In this document: piece after piece, positions 52,571 through 61,208 of the stretch
Layout: the number at the start of each line of letters is the position of its first letter
Numbering within the stretch: position 1 is the stretch's first letter
NCBI GenBank assembly: GCA_947627365.1
Contig: CANQVT010000003.1
Location: 1-64,000, forward strand
Source of the DNA: an uncultured Lachnospiraceae bacterium
Lineage (GTDB): Bacteria > Bacillota > Clostridia > Lachnospirales > Lachnospiraceae
Length of the DNA stretch: 64,000 nt
Direction: 5' to 3'
Program-made: the position numbers and the translations under genes
The notes under the pieces: generated by a model
Database searches by the model: none
Seen by the model: only the letters and a program-made list of their open reading frames with translations
Told to the model about the DNA's origin: nothing

Positions 52571-53504
52571 GAAGACAGCATCCGGGCGGCTGAGAAAATG
52601 GCTGGACGGGGATCAGGATCTGCTCCTCGGGAATGTTGAGATGCGGCCGCAGAAGCCGTTTGAGGAGGACGAACAGACAAAGAAGAATCGCGCCGAGGAG
52701 AAGAAGCGTGTCCTGAAGAAAGTCTATGATATCAACAATAACAGGCAGGTTCGCGTTTTCGAAAAACTCTACCGTGTGTCGTGCGCGCTGTTCTGCGTGC
52801 TGCTTCTGGCGATGCTGCTGATGGCGATCTCGCAGCTGCCGTCGATCGGCGCGGCGGAACGCCCGGTGAACAACGAGGTGTCCAGACGCTACATCGAAGA
52901 CGGCCTGCAGGAGACCGGCTCGGTGAACATCGTCACCGGCATGATCCTTGACTACCGCGCGTTTGATACGCTGGGCGAGTCGCATGTGCTCTTTATCGCG
53001 ACGTGCACGGTGCTGATCCTGCTCCGCATCGACAAGAACAAGAAAAAGGAGCTCGAGGACGAGCAGAACGACAGCGTCTATGAGCCGCAGAACGATGTGA
53101 TCCTTCAGACGGTTGCAAGGATCCTCGTGCCGACGATCGTGATCTTCGGCATCTACGTAATCCTCTGCGGGCACCTGGGGCCGGGCGGAGGCTTCTCCGG
53201 CGGCGCGATTATCGGGGCCGGGCTGATCCTTTATCTGAATGCGTTCGGCTTCAAGAAGACAGAGCGTTTCTTCACCGCGAAGACCTACAAGAAGCTCAGC
53301 TTCTGCGCGCTGGCGTGCTATTCCCTGTCGAAGTGCTATTCCTTCTATACGGGCGCGAACCACATCGAGAGCGTGATCCCGCTGGGGACGCCGGGCGCGA
53401 TCTTAAGCAGCGGGCTGATCCTGATCCTGAACATCTGCGTCGGGATCGTGGTCGCCGGGACGATGTATACGTTCTTTGTGATGTTCCGAAAGGGAGGCTA
53501 TTGA
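52539..53504 (+). CDS. mrpB: MnhB-domain antiporter subunit with a basic N-terminal extension
   Basis: A 321-residue subunit. The C-terminal 140 residues form the MnhB domain (PTIVIFGIYVILCGHLGPGGGFSGGAIIGAG is the hallmark, given here in part: GHLGPGGGFSGG). An upstream helix pair (about 75-95 and 150-165) is fused in. The first 70 residues are a charged, mainly basic cytosolic extension (MSRKLSKPEYEK...KKNRAEEKKR). It starts inside the acidic tail of the preceding gene (32-nt overlap) with AAGGAGGAG upstream. Confidence 0.85.
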   Translation: MSRKLSKPEYEKTASGRLRKWLDGDQDLLLGNVEMRPQKPFEEDEQTKKNRAEEKKRVLKKVYDINNNRQVRVFEKLYRVSCALFCVLLLAMLLMAISQLPSIGAAERPVNNEVSRRYIEDGLQETGSVNIVTGMILDYRAFDTLGESHVLFIATCTVLILLRIDKNKKKELEDEQNDSVYEPQNDVILQTVARILVPTIVIFGIYVILCGHLGPGGGFSGGAIIGAGLILYLNAFGFKKTERFFTAKTYKKLSFCALACYSLSKCYSFYTGANHIESVIPLGTPGAILSSGLILILNICVGIVVAGTMYTFFVMFRKGGY

Positions 53505-53506
53505 TC

Positions 53507-53884
53507 ATGAACCTTGCAAATCTGGCGAATAACTATGAAGAGGCGGTCGCGATGCTCCTGTTCGTGATCGGGTTCTCCAATCTGCTGCTGCAGAAGAACC
53601 TGATTCGTAAGATCATCGGACTCAATATCATGGACACGGCCGTGTACCTGTTCCTGGCTCTGAAGGGCTACATCGAGGGGCGCAAGGCTCCGATCGTGGT
53701 GGACGGCGTGCAGAGCATGGAGGCCTACGTCAACCCGATCCCGAGCGGCCTGGTGCTGACGGGCATCGTGGTGTCCGTGTCCGTGTCCGCGCTGATGCTG
53801 GCGCTGACGATCCGGCTGTACCGCAGGTATCACACGCTGGATCTCGATGAGATCACGACACGGCTGAAGAAGGAGGGCCTGTGA
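53507..53884 (+). CDS. mrpC: Mrp/Mbh-type antiporter subunit C (NuoK-like)
   Basis: A 125-residue, three-helix subunit homologous to NuoK (GFSNLLLQKNLIRKIIGLNI and NPIPSGLVLTGIVVSVS). The start at 53507 follows AAAGGGAGG. Its stop overlaps the next start (TGATG). Confidence 0.92.
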   Translation: MNLANLANNYEEAVAMLLFVIGFSNLLLQKNLIRKIIGLNIMDTAVYLFLALKGYIEGRKAPIVVDGVQSMEAYVNPIPSGLVLTGIVVSVSVSALMLALTIRLYRRYHTLDLDEITTRLKKEGL

Positions 53885-55395
53885 TGGAGTTTGTGCAGAA
53901 TTTCCCCTTCTTTTCGATCCTGATCTCGCTGTTTTCAGGGCCGCTGTGCTCCGTGATCGGCGGGAAGGCGGCCAGGCGTATCAACCTGGCGGTTATCACA
54001 GTGATCGGGGCGATGTCTGCTGCGGTGCTGAATTTCACGATCCGCAGCGGGGAAGCGTATGTCTACCTGATGGGACATTTTCCGGCGCCCTGGGGCAACG
54101 AGATCCGCGTCGGAGTGCTGGAGGCTCTGATGGCGTTGTTTTTCTGCGTCGTCATGTTCCTGAGCATGGTAGGCGGCTCCCTGGAGCGCACGCTTGAGAT
54201 CGAGGCGGAGAAGGAGAACCTCTACTACGTGATGGTAAATCTGCTGCTCTCGTCGCTGCTGGCGCTGATCTACACGAACGACCTGTTCACGGCTTATGTG
54301 TTTGTGGAGATCAACACGATCTCTGCCTGCGGGCTGATCATGATCCGGCAGAACGGGCGCACGATCGAGGCGGCCACACGCTACATGATCATGAGTCTCC
54401 TGGGCTCCGGGCTTCTGCTGCTCGGCATCTGCTTCCTCTACGACATGACGGGGCATCTGCTGATGAGCAACATCAAGGAGCAGGTGCAGCTTTTACATGC
54501 CACCGGCGATTATCACATTCCGCTGCTCGTCACGGTCAGCCTGATGTCGGTCGGTATCGCCATCAAGAGCGCGCTGTATCCGTTCCACGCCTGGCTTCCG
54601 GACGCCTACGGTTACTCGACGCTCTCGTCCGCGGCGATCCTCTCGTCGCTGGTTTCGAAAGGATACATTTTTCTGCTGGTCAAGATTTTCTACCGCGTGA
54701 TCGGTTTCGATATCGTGCGCGACAGCAAGATCGTCAACGTGCTGTTCGCGTTCGGCGTGGTTGGTATGATCATGGGTTCGGTCAGCGCGATCAAGGAGGG
54801 CAACATCCGCCGGATGATCGCCTACTCTTCGGTGGCGCAGATCGGCTACATTTACATGGGCTTCGGCATCGGGACGACGGCCGGCGTGATCGCGAGCCTG
54901 TACCACATTCTCTCGCACGCAGCGACGAAATCCCTGCTGTTTGTGGCGGGTTCCGGCCTCACGGACGCGTCGGGGGACAGCACGAGCTTCTTCGACCTGA
55001 CCGGGGCGGGATACCGCAACAAGCTTGCCGGCGTGGCGTTCACGGTCGGCTCGCTCTCGATGGTCGGTTTCCCGATGTTTTCAGGCTTCATCTCGAAGCT
55101 GCTGTTCGCGCAGGCCGCGGTCGACAGCGTGTATTATAAGCTGCTTCCGGCTCTGATCGCCCTGGCGCTGAGCACGATCCTGAACGCGGTCTACTTTATG
55201 AAGACCGTGATCCGCATCTACACCCCGGCCAAGCGGGAAGAGGTACAGCGGCGCGGCTTTAAGAACGTGACAGTCGCCGACCAGAAGGCGAAGTCAGTTG
55301 CGCTCGTCTGCTTTATCATCCTGAACATGGCGCTCGGGCTCTGCTCGGAGCCGGTTGTGCGGCTGCTGCGGGAAGGGTTAGGGATGTTTTCATGA
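53884..55395 (+). CDS. mrpD: Proton-translocating antiporter subunit 1 (MrpD/NuoN-like)
   Basis: A 503-residue membrane protein with about 14 helices, of the ND2/4/5 family. The conserved ion-path residues are present: Glu142 in FVEINTISACG (TM5) and Lys228 in IAIKSALYPFHAWLPDA (TM7). AAGGAGG lies 8 nt upstream of the ATG at 53884; a GTG at 53881 is also possible. It is the last subunit of the Mbh-like E-F-G-D-B-C-D order. A 252-nt non-coding gap follows. Confidence 0.92.
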   Translation: MEFVQNFPFFSILISLFSGPLCSVIGGKAARRINLAVITVIGAMSAAVLNFTIRSGEAYVYLMGHFPAPWGNEIRVGVLEALMALFFCVVMFLSMVGGSLERTLEIEAEKENLYYVMVNLLLSSLLALIYTNDLFTAYVFVEINTISACGLIMIRQNGRTIEAATRYMIMSLLGSGLLLLGICFLYDMTGHLLMSNIKEQVQLLHATGDYHIPLLVTVSLMSVGIAIKSALYPFHAWLPDAYGYSTLSSAAILSSLVSKGYIFLLVKIFYRVIGFDIVRDSKIVNVLFAFGVVGMIMGSVSAIKEGNIRRMIAYSSVAQIGYIYMGFGIGTTAGVIASLYHILSHAATKSLLFVAGSGLTDASGDSTSFFDLTGAGYRNKLAGVAFTVGSLSMVGFPMFSGFISKLLFAQAAVDSVYYKLLPALIALALSTILNAVYFMKTVIRIYTPAKREEVQRRGFKNVTVADQKAKSVALVCFIILNMALGLCSEPVVRLLREGLGMFS

Positions 55396-55419
55396 AAATA
55401 ATGAGCCGAAGCTGTATAG

Positions 55420-55604
55420 CCGAGGCAGGCATTGCTTCTGCAGCAAACGATAGGAAGATTTTCGCAGTTTTTCGAGTATAGCGACAGATGTGGGAGCATG
55501 TTTGAGCCTGTTTACAGGCGAGTTTGCGGACACATCTGTCCATAGGCGGCGCAGGAAAAACCAGAAAATCGACGTGTTTGCCGCAGAGGTAATGGCTGTC
55601 TCGG
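55420..55604. repeat. 185-nt compound palindrome inside the antiporter operon
   Basis: The left arm (55420-55474) is largely complementary to the right arm (about 55553-55604); CCGAG-CAG-CATT-C-TCTGC-GCAAAC is shared with few mismatches. The centre holds a perfect 10-bp stem GACAGATGTG (55483-55492)/CACATCTGTC (55531-55540) around GCCTGTTTACAGGC. The element fills nearly the whole gap between two antiporter genes that would otherwise be adjacent. It has no gene. Confidence 0.7.
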
Positions 55605-55647
55605 CGAAACGGTGGGAATATACAAATATTGTGTGGAGGAGAAGATC

Positions 55648-57285
55648 ATGGACGCATGGATTTTGCTTCCGGTATTTCTGCCGGTGCTCGCAGGAGTGAT
55701 CCTGCTGATATCACTGGCGCTTGAAAAGAGAAAAAAAGGAGAGGAACAGCCCGACACAGAGCCGGGCGAGGCCGAGCTGCGTAGCCTGCATAAATATGTG
55801 GCTGTGGCGCTCGCGGTCTCAGGCGTGCTCGCGCTGGCGGCAGCGTTCAGCGGCGAGTACAGTGTGACGCTGTTCGAGCTGCTGAAGGGGATTCCCGTGT
55901 ACTTTCACGTGGACGACATCAGCCGGCTGTTCGCGGTCGTCATCAGCGTCATTTGGCTGGTCGTGGCCTTCTACTCTTTTGTCTATATGAAGCACGAGGG
56001 GAAGGAGCAGCGCTTCTACGGCTTCTACCTGATCGTGTACGGCGTGCTGATGGCGTTGTCGTTCTCGGGCAACCTCGTGACGATGTATCTGTTTTATGAG
56101 ATCATGACGCTGACCTCGATGCCTCTGGTGCTGCACAACGGCTCCCGAGAGGCGATCATGGCGGCGCTGAAATACCTGTTTTACTCGATGTGCGGCGCGT
56201 ACCTCGGACTGTTCGGGATTTTCTTCCTGTACAAGTACTGCGATACGCTGACCTTCACGGCGGGCGGCACGCTGAACCTTGAGCTTGCGCAGGGGAATAT
56301 TACGATCCTGCTGATCGCGGTGTTTGGCATGTTGATCGGTTTCGGTGCGAAAGCCGGTATGCTCCCGCTGCACGCGTGGCTTCCCGCGGCGCATCCGGTG
56401 GCTCCGTCCCCGGCTTCCGCGGTGCTCTCCGGCGTCATAGCGAAAGCTGGCGTGCTGGCAATCATCCGCGTGGTGTTCTATGTGGTCGGGCCGGACTTCC
56501 TGCGCGGGACCTGGGTGCAGACCGCGTGGATGACGCTCACATTGCTGACGGTGTTCATGGGCTCGATGATGGCGTTCCGCGAGCCGGTGTTCAAGAAGCG
56601 GCTGGCATACTCGACGGTCAGCCAGGTGTCGTATATTCTGTTCGGACTTTCCGTGCTGTCCCCGGTCGGCATGACCGGCGCGCTGCTGCATGTCGTGTTC
56701 CACATGGTGATCAAGTGCGCGCTGTTTTTGACGGCAGGTATCTTTATTTTCAAATGCGGTGAGACGAGGGTGGAGCAGTTTCGCGGGATCGGCAAGCAGA
56801 TGCCGAAGACGCTCTGGTGCTACACCTTTGCGTCGCTGGCGCTGATCGGTATCCCGCCGACCAGCGGCTTTGTCAGCAAATGGTATCTGGCGCAGGGCGC
56901 GCTGGAGGCCGGCGTCGGCGTGTTCGGGATCGTGGGCCCGGCGGTGCTGCTCGTGAGCGCGCTGCTGACCGCGGGCTATCTGCTGCCGATCACGACGAGC
57001 GGATTTTTCCCGGGCGGGATCGTAAAACATTTCAAGATAGATGAGAAGCATGAGGCCGGTTCTGCTGAGGAAGCCTCAGTCAGGCAAAGTGGACAAGAAA
57101 ATAACAGTGTTACACAAGCCGATGTCGGCAGGGTGGCGGAGACGAATAGAAAGGCTGACAGTCTCGAGCCTGTGCCCGAGATGCTGATTCCGCTGGTGAT
57201 CCTGGCGGCGCTCGCGGTGCTGCTCGGACTTTTCCCGAATCCGCTGATCAACTTTGCGGGCAGGATCGCCGCGTCGGTGCTGTAG
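55648..57285 (+). CDS. Proton-translocating antiporter subunit 2 (ND4/5-like)
   Basis: A 545-residue ND2/4/5-family protein. It has the TM5 Glu151 (LFYEIMTLTSMPL) and TM7 Lys235 (FGAKAGMLPLHAWLPAAHP). Unlike subunit 1 it carries two polar insertions: about 26-48 near the N-terminus and about 455-500 (Glu/Asn/Gln-rich) between the last helices. The start at 55648 has GGAGGAGAAG. Followed by the third subunit after 12 nt. Confidence 0.88.
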   Translation: MDAWILLPVFLPVLAGVILLISLALEKRKKGEEQPDTEPGEAELRSLHKYVAVALAVSGVLALAAAFSGEYSVTLFELLKGIPVYFHVDDISRLFAVVISVIWLVVAFYSFVYMKHEGKEQRFYGFYLIVYGVLMALSFSGNLVTMYLFYEIMTLTSMPLVLHNGSREAIMAALKYLFYSMCGAYLGLFGIFFLYKYCDTLTFTAGGTLNLELAQGNITILLIAVFGMLIGFGAKAGMLPLHAWLPAAHPVAPSPASAVLSGVIAKAGVLAIIRVVFYVVGPDFLRGTWVQTAWMTLTLLTVFMGSMMAFREPVFKKRLAYSTVSQVSYILFGLSVLSPVGMTGALLHVVFHMVIKCALFLTAGIFIFKCGETRVEQFRGIGKQMPKTLWCYTFASLALIGIPPTSGFVSKWYLAQGALEAGVGVFGIVGPAVLLVSALLTAGYLLPITTSGFFPGGIVKHFKIDEKHEAGSAEEASVRQSGQENNSVTQADVGRVAETNRKADSLEPVPEMLIPLVILAALAVLLGLFPNPLINFAGRIAASVL

Positions 57286-57297
57286 AGGAGGGAGAAG

Positions 57298-58773
57298 ATG
57301 AACGAGGCAATTCTGGCAGTCGTAGTTCTGCTCCCGATCCTGGGCGGAGCGCTGATTCCGCTGCTGCCGTTTAAAAAACGGACGCAGATGATGGTCTACA
57401 CGGAGGGGCTGGTGCTGGTAAACTCCGCATTGGCGCTTACCATGCTGTTTCACCGGCCGGAGGACAGCTTTGTCCTGTTCCGCTTCACGAGCAACCTGAC
57501 GCTGAGTTTTCGTGTGGACGGGATGGGCACGGTGTTCGCGGCGATCGTGTCGGTGCTGTGGCCGCTGTGCGTTCTGTACGCGTTTGAGTATATGGAGCAT
57601 GAAAAGCATGAGAAAATCTTCTTCATGTTCTATGTGATCACCTTTGGGGTCACGCTCGGAATCGCGCTGGCCGAGGACGTCGTGACGATGTACTGTTTCT
57701 ATGAGATGCTGACGCTCGTGACGCTCCCGCTGATTATGCACACGCTGACGCGGGAGGCGGTGCTGGCGAGCCGGACATATCTGTATTATTCGCTCGGCGG
57801 CGCGGCGTTCGCGTTCATCGGCGTGATCTTCATTCTGGTCTACGGGACGACGCCGAATTTCACGCCGGGCGGCGTACTGGATCTGGCTGCGGTCGGAGAT
57901 CGCGTGAATATGCTCCTGCTGATCTACGTGTTGTGTTTCATGGGTTTTTCGGTCAAGGCGGCGATGTGGCCGTTCTCGTCGTGGCTGCCGCAGGCCGGCG
58001 TCGCGCCGACTCCTGTGACCGCGCTGCTTCACGCGGTGGCGGTCGTGAAAGCCGGAGCGTTCGCGGTCATGCGCGTCACGTACTACAGCTTCGGGCCGGA
58101 CTTCCTGCGCGGCACCTGGGCGCAGCATGTGGTGATGGCGCTCGCGATCTTCACGATCGTGTACGGCTGCAGCCGCGCGGTCAAGGAGACGCATATCAAG
58201 CGCAGGCTGGCCTGGTCAACGGTCAGCAACCTTTCGTATATTCTGTTCGGCGCAGCGATCATGACTCCGCTGGGGCTGGTTGGCGCGCTGAGCCATATGG
58301 TCGCCCACGCGGTCATGAAGATCTGCTCGTTTTTGTGCGCTGGCGCCGTGATCTGCAAGACGGGGCGCGAGTACGTGCACCAGCTGGACGGCTTCGGCCG
58401 GAAGATGCCGAAGGTGTTCGCCGCTTTCACGGTGGCCGGACTGGCGCTGATGGGCGTGCCGGGGCTGTGCGGTTTCATCAGCAAGTGGCAACTTGTGCGC
58501 GCAGCCGTGGACAGCCGCGATCTGCTGGCCTACATTGGCGTGGCGGCGTTGATGATCTCGGCGCTTCTGACGGCGATCTACATGCTTACGATCGTCGTGC
58601 GGGCGTTTTTCCCGCGGAAAGATTTTGACTATGACACGATCCGGGATGTGAAGGATCCCGGCTGGAAGATGCTCCTGCCGTTCGCGATCTTCGTGATCGC
58701 GATCGTGACGATCGGCCTGCAATCGCGGCCGCTCATTCAGGGGCTGGAATCGATCGCGGCGCAGCTGCCGTAG
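57298..58773 (+). CDS. Proton-translocating antiporter subunit 3 (ND4-like)
   Basis: A 491-residue ND2/4/5-family protein with 13-14 helices. Glu136 (CFYEMLTLVTLP) and Lys220 (FSVKAAMWPFSSWLPQAG) are the conserved channel residues. Closest in pattern to subunits 2 and 4, which suggests tandem duplication. GGAGGGAGAAG precedes the ATG. Confidence 0.88.
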   Translation: MNEAILAVVVLLPILGGALIPLLPFKKRTQMMVYTEGLVLVNSALALTMLFHRPEDSFVLFRFTSNLTLSFRVDGMGTVFAAIVSVLWPLCVLYAFEYMEHEKHEKIFFMFYVITFGVTLGIALAEDVVTMYCFYEMLTLVTLPLIMHTLTREAVLASRTYLYYSLGGAAFAFIGVIFILVYGTTPNFTPGGVLDLAAVGDRVNMLLLIYVLCFMGFSVKAAMWPFSSWLPQAGVAPTPVTALLHAVAVVKAGAFAVMRVTYYSFGPDFLRGTWAQHVVMALAIFTIVYGCSRAVKETHIKRRLAWSTVSNLSYILFGAAIMTPLGLVGALSHMVAHAVMKICSFLCAGAVICKTGREYVHQLDGFGRKMPKVFAAFTVAGLALMGVPGLCGFISKWQLVRAAVDSRDLLAYIGVAALMISALLTAIYMLTIVVRAFFPRKDFDYDTIRDVKDPGWKMLLPFAIFVIAIVTIGLQSRPLIQGLESIAAQLP

Positions 58774-58788
58774 GAAGGAGGGACGGAT

Positions 58789-61065
58789 ATGAAGAGCAAT
58801 TTCATTTTAGCGTTTCTCGTGTTCTATCCGTTTCTCGGCGGATTTCTCGCGTGGCTCGCGGGACGGCACGGCGAAGCGCTGCTGAGGATGATAGGTGGAC
58901 AGAATTTTTTTGAAAAGAATGCTTCAGATAAGAAAAAAAGCGGAAGCAGGTCTGCCGGAAGCTTCGGGAGGATACTGAGAGGCAAACTTGGCGCAGACAA
59001 TAACGCCTGCCGGGACTATACGGCGAACTTTATTGTGATAAGTGAATTTCTCGTCATGGCGGTTCTCTTTGCGTGCTATGCGTCCGCGGCGGGAGAGGGC
59101 GCGGTGGCTGCGTGCCGGATCCCGGGAATCTGTGGGTTCGGGCTTTCGTTCACGCTCGACGGCTTCCGGCTGATTTACGGCGCGGTGGCTTGTCTGATGT
59201 GGATGATGACGACGATTTTGTCGCGGCAGTATTTCGCGCACCATCACAACCGGAACCGCTTTTATCTGTTCCTGCTGCTGACCTTCGGCGCGACGATGGG
59301 AGTGTTCCTGTCGGCGGATCTGTACACGACCTTCATCTTTTTTGAGATCATGTCCTTTACTTCCTATGTCTGGGTGGCGCAGGAGGAGAACGCCCCGTCG
59401 CTGCGCGCGGCGCTCACGTACCTGGCGGTCGCGGTGATCGGCGGCCTCGTGATGCTGATGGGATTGTTCCTGGTGTACCATGAGCTCGGGACGCTGGAGA
59501 TGGCAAAGCTGCTGCCGGCGTCGCGGGAATATCTGGGAGACCGCGCGCTTCTGTACGCGGCTGGCGCCTGCATGCTTTTCGGATTCGGGGCGAAGGCGGG
59601 CGCGTTCCCGCTGCATATCTGGCTCCCGAAGGCGCATCCGGTGGCTCCGGCCCCGGCGTCCGCGCTGCTGTCAGGCATTCTGACGAAGACCGGCGTTTTC
59701 GGCGTACTCGTCACGACGAGCGGGCTGTTCCTGCACGATAAGACCTGGGGCAGTCTGATCCTCGCGATCGGCGTGCTCACGATGTTCGGAGGCGCGCTGC
59801 TCGCGGTTTTCTCCATTGACCTGAAACGCACGCTTGCCTGCTCCTCGATGTCGCAGATCGGGTTCATTCTGGTCGGCGTCGGGATGCAGTGCCTGCTCGG
59901 GGAGGAGAATGCGCTCGCGGTGCACGGGACGCTTCTGCACATGGTGAACCACTCGCTGATCAAGCTGGTGCTCTTTATGGCGGCGGGCGTGATCTTCATG
60001 AATACGCACGCGCTGGACCTCAACGAGATCCGCGGCTACGGCAGAAAAAAGCCGTTGCTGAAAGCGATCTTTCTGGTCGGCGCGCTGGCGATCGGCGGTA
60101 TCCCGTTCTTCGGCGGTTACATCAGCAAGACGTTGCTGCACGAGAGCATCGTGGAGTACGGCGGCGGCTGGCTCATGCGCACGGTCGAATATATTTTCCT
60201 GTTCAGTGGCGGTCTGACGGTCGCTTACATGACGAAGCTTTTCGTGGCGATCTTCGTGGAGCGCAACGAGAGTGCCGAGCGTCAGAGAAAATACGACGCG
60301 CAGAAGGATTACATGAACGGCGCAAGCACGTTCGCGCTGGCGGGGAGCGCGGCAGTGCTTCTGATCTGGGGGTTGTTCCCGCACGGACTCATGGACCGCG
60401 CTGCCGGGCTCGGTCAGGGATTGATGCAGCTTGAGGAATTCGGGCACGTGGTAGAATACTTCAGCCTGAAAAATCTGTCCGGCGCCATGATCTCAATCGC
60501 GATCGGCGCGCTCGTCTACCTGCTCGTGATCCGTAGGGTACTAATAAAACAGGATGAACGGGAAAAGGCTTTGAAAGGCGGAGCCGCGGCGAAAGAATCT
60601 GTGAAAGAAGCCGCCGCAAGGGCGGTGAACGTGGGCGAAAAGACGGTCTACGTCGACCTCTGGCCGACTTGGCTCGATCTTGAAAACCTGATCTATCGGC
60701 CGCTGCTTTTGGAGTTTCTTCCGTCGGTGTTTGGCGTGTTCTGCAGGACGCTCGACAGCTTTGTCGACCTGATTGTCGTGGCGCTGCGCAAGACGGTCTA
60801 CCGTGACAGTCCGCTGCCGCACGAGCGGCCGGAGGGCAATATCGTCACGGCGACGCTGGGACATGTGCTGAATTGCTGGCAGGGCGTCGCGAATCGTATC
60901 TGGCGCCGCCGCAGACCGGTACACAAGGATTATGTTCACATTCTCGCGGTGCGGAACACGGCTTTGAAGGAGAACAATACGATCATCGGGCGCAGCCTGT
61001 CGTTCGCGCTGCTGATGTTCGGCATCGGACTGTGCCTTACGCTGATCTATATTTTGTGGTGGTAG
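58789..61065 (+). CDS. Proton-translocating antiporter subunit 4 (MrpA/NuoL-like)
   Basis: A 758-residue subunit, the largest of the four. Glu186 (FFEIMSFTSYVW) and Lys269 (FGAKAGAFPLHIWLPKAHP) are conserved. The C-terminal 200 residues go beyond a plain ND4 core: a helix (about 565-585), a charged linker, an amphipathic stretch (YVDLWPTWLDLENLIYRP) and a final helix, reminiscent of the lateral helix of NuoL. Residues 35-75 form a polar insertion between the first helices. GAAGGAGGGACGG precedes the ATG. Ends the operon. Confidence 0.88.
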   Translation: MKSNFILAFLVFYPFLGGFLAWLAGRHGEALLRMIGGQNFFEKNASDKKKSGSRSAGSFGRILRGKLGADNNACRDYTANFIVISEFLVMAVLFACYASAAGEGAVAACRIPGICGFGLSFTLDGFRLIYGAVACLMWMMTTILSRQYFAHHHNRNRFYLFLLLTFGATMGVFLSADLYTTFIFFEIMSFTSYVWVAQEENAPSLRAALTYLAVAVIGGLVMLMGLFLVYHELGTLEMAKLLPASREYLGDRALLYAAGACMLFGFGAKAGAFPLHIWLPKAHPVAPAPASALLSGILTKTGVFGVLVTTSGLFLHDKTWGSLILAIGVLTMFGGALLAVFSIDLKRTLACSSMSQIGFILVGVGMQCLLGEENALAVHGTLLHMVNHSLIKLVLFMAAGVIFMNTHALDLNEIRGYGRKKPLLKAIFLVGALAIGGIPFFGGYISKTLLHESIVEYGGGWLMRTVEYIFLFSGGLTVAYMTKLFVAIFVERNESAERQRKYDAQKDYMNGASTFALAGSAAVLLIWGLFPHGLMDRAAGLGQGLMQLEEFGHVVEYFSLKNLSGAMISIAIGALVYLLVIRRVLIKQDEREKALKGGAAAKESVKEAAARAVNVGEKTVYVDLWPTWLDLENLIYRPLLLEFLPSVFGVFCRTLDSFVDLIVVALRKTVYRDSPLPHERPEGNIVTATLGHVLNCWQGVANRIWRRRRPVHKDYVHILAVRNTALKENNTIIGRSLSFALLMFGIGLCLTLIYILWW

Positions 61066-61099
61066 AAATTTTTTCAAAATAGGGAAGCCATTGCTTTTC

Positions 61100-61144
61100 T
61101 TAACGTGTGCGAATTTGAAAAAAACACAAAATCACACACGTTAA
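61100..61144. other. Inverted repeat before the AAA ATPase gene
   Basis: TTAACGTGTG (61100-61109) and CACACGTTAA (61135-61144) are perfectly complementary over 10 bp with a 25-nt A-rich spacer. It may be a terminator-like stem or an operator; there is no U-run. Confidence 0.5.
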
Positions 61145-61208
61145 ACTTGAAAGCAACCTCAATATCTGTTAATTTATATGATATAAAATTGATTGGCAGG
61201 TGAAAAGG

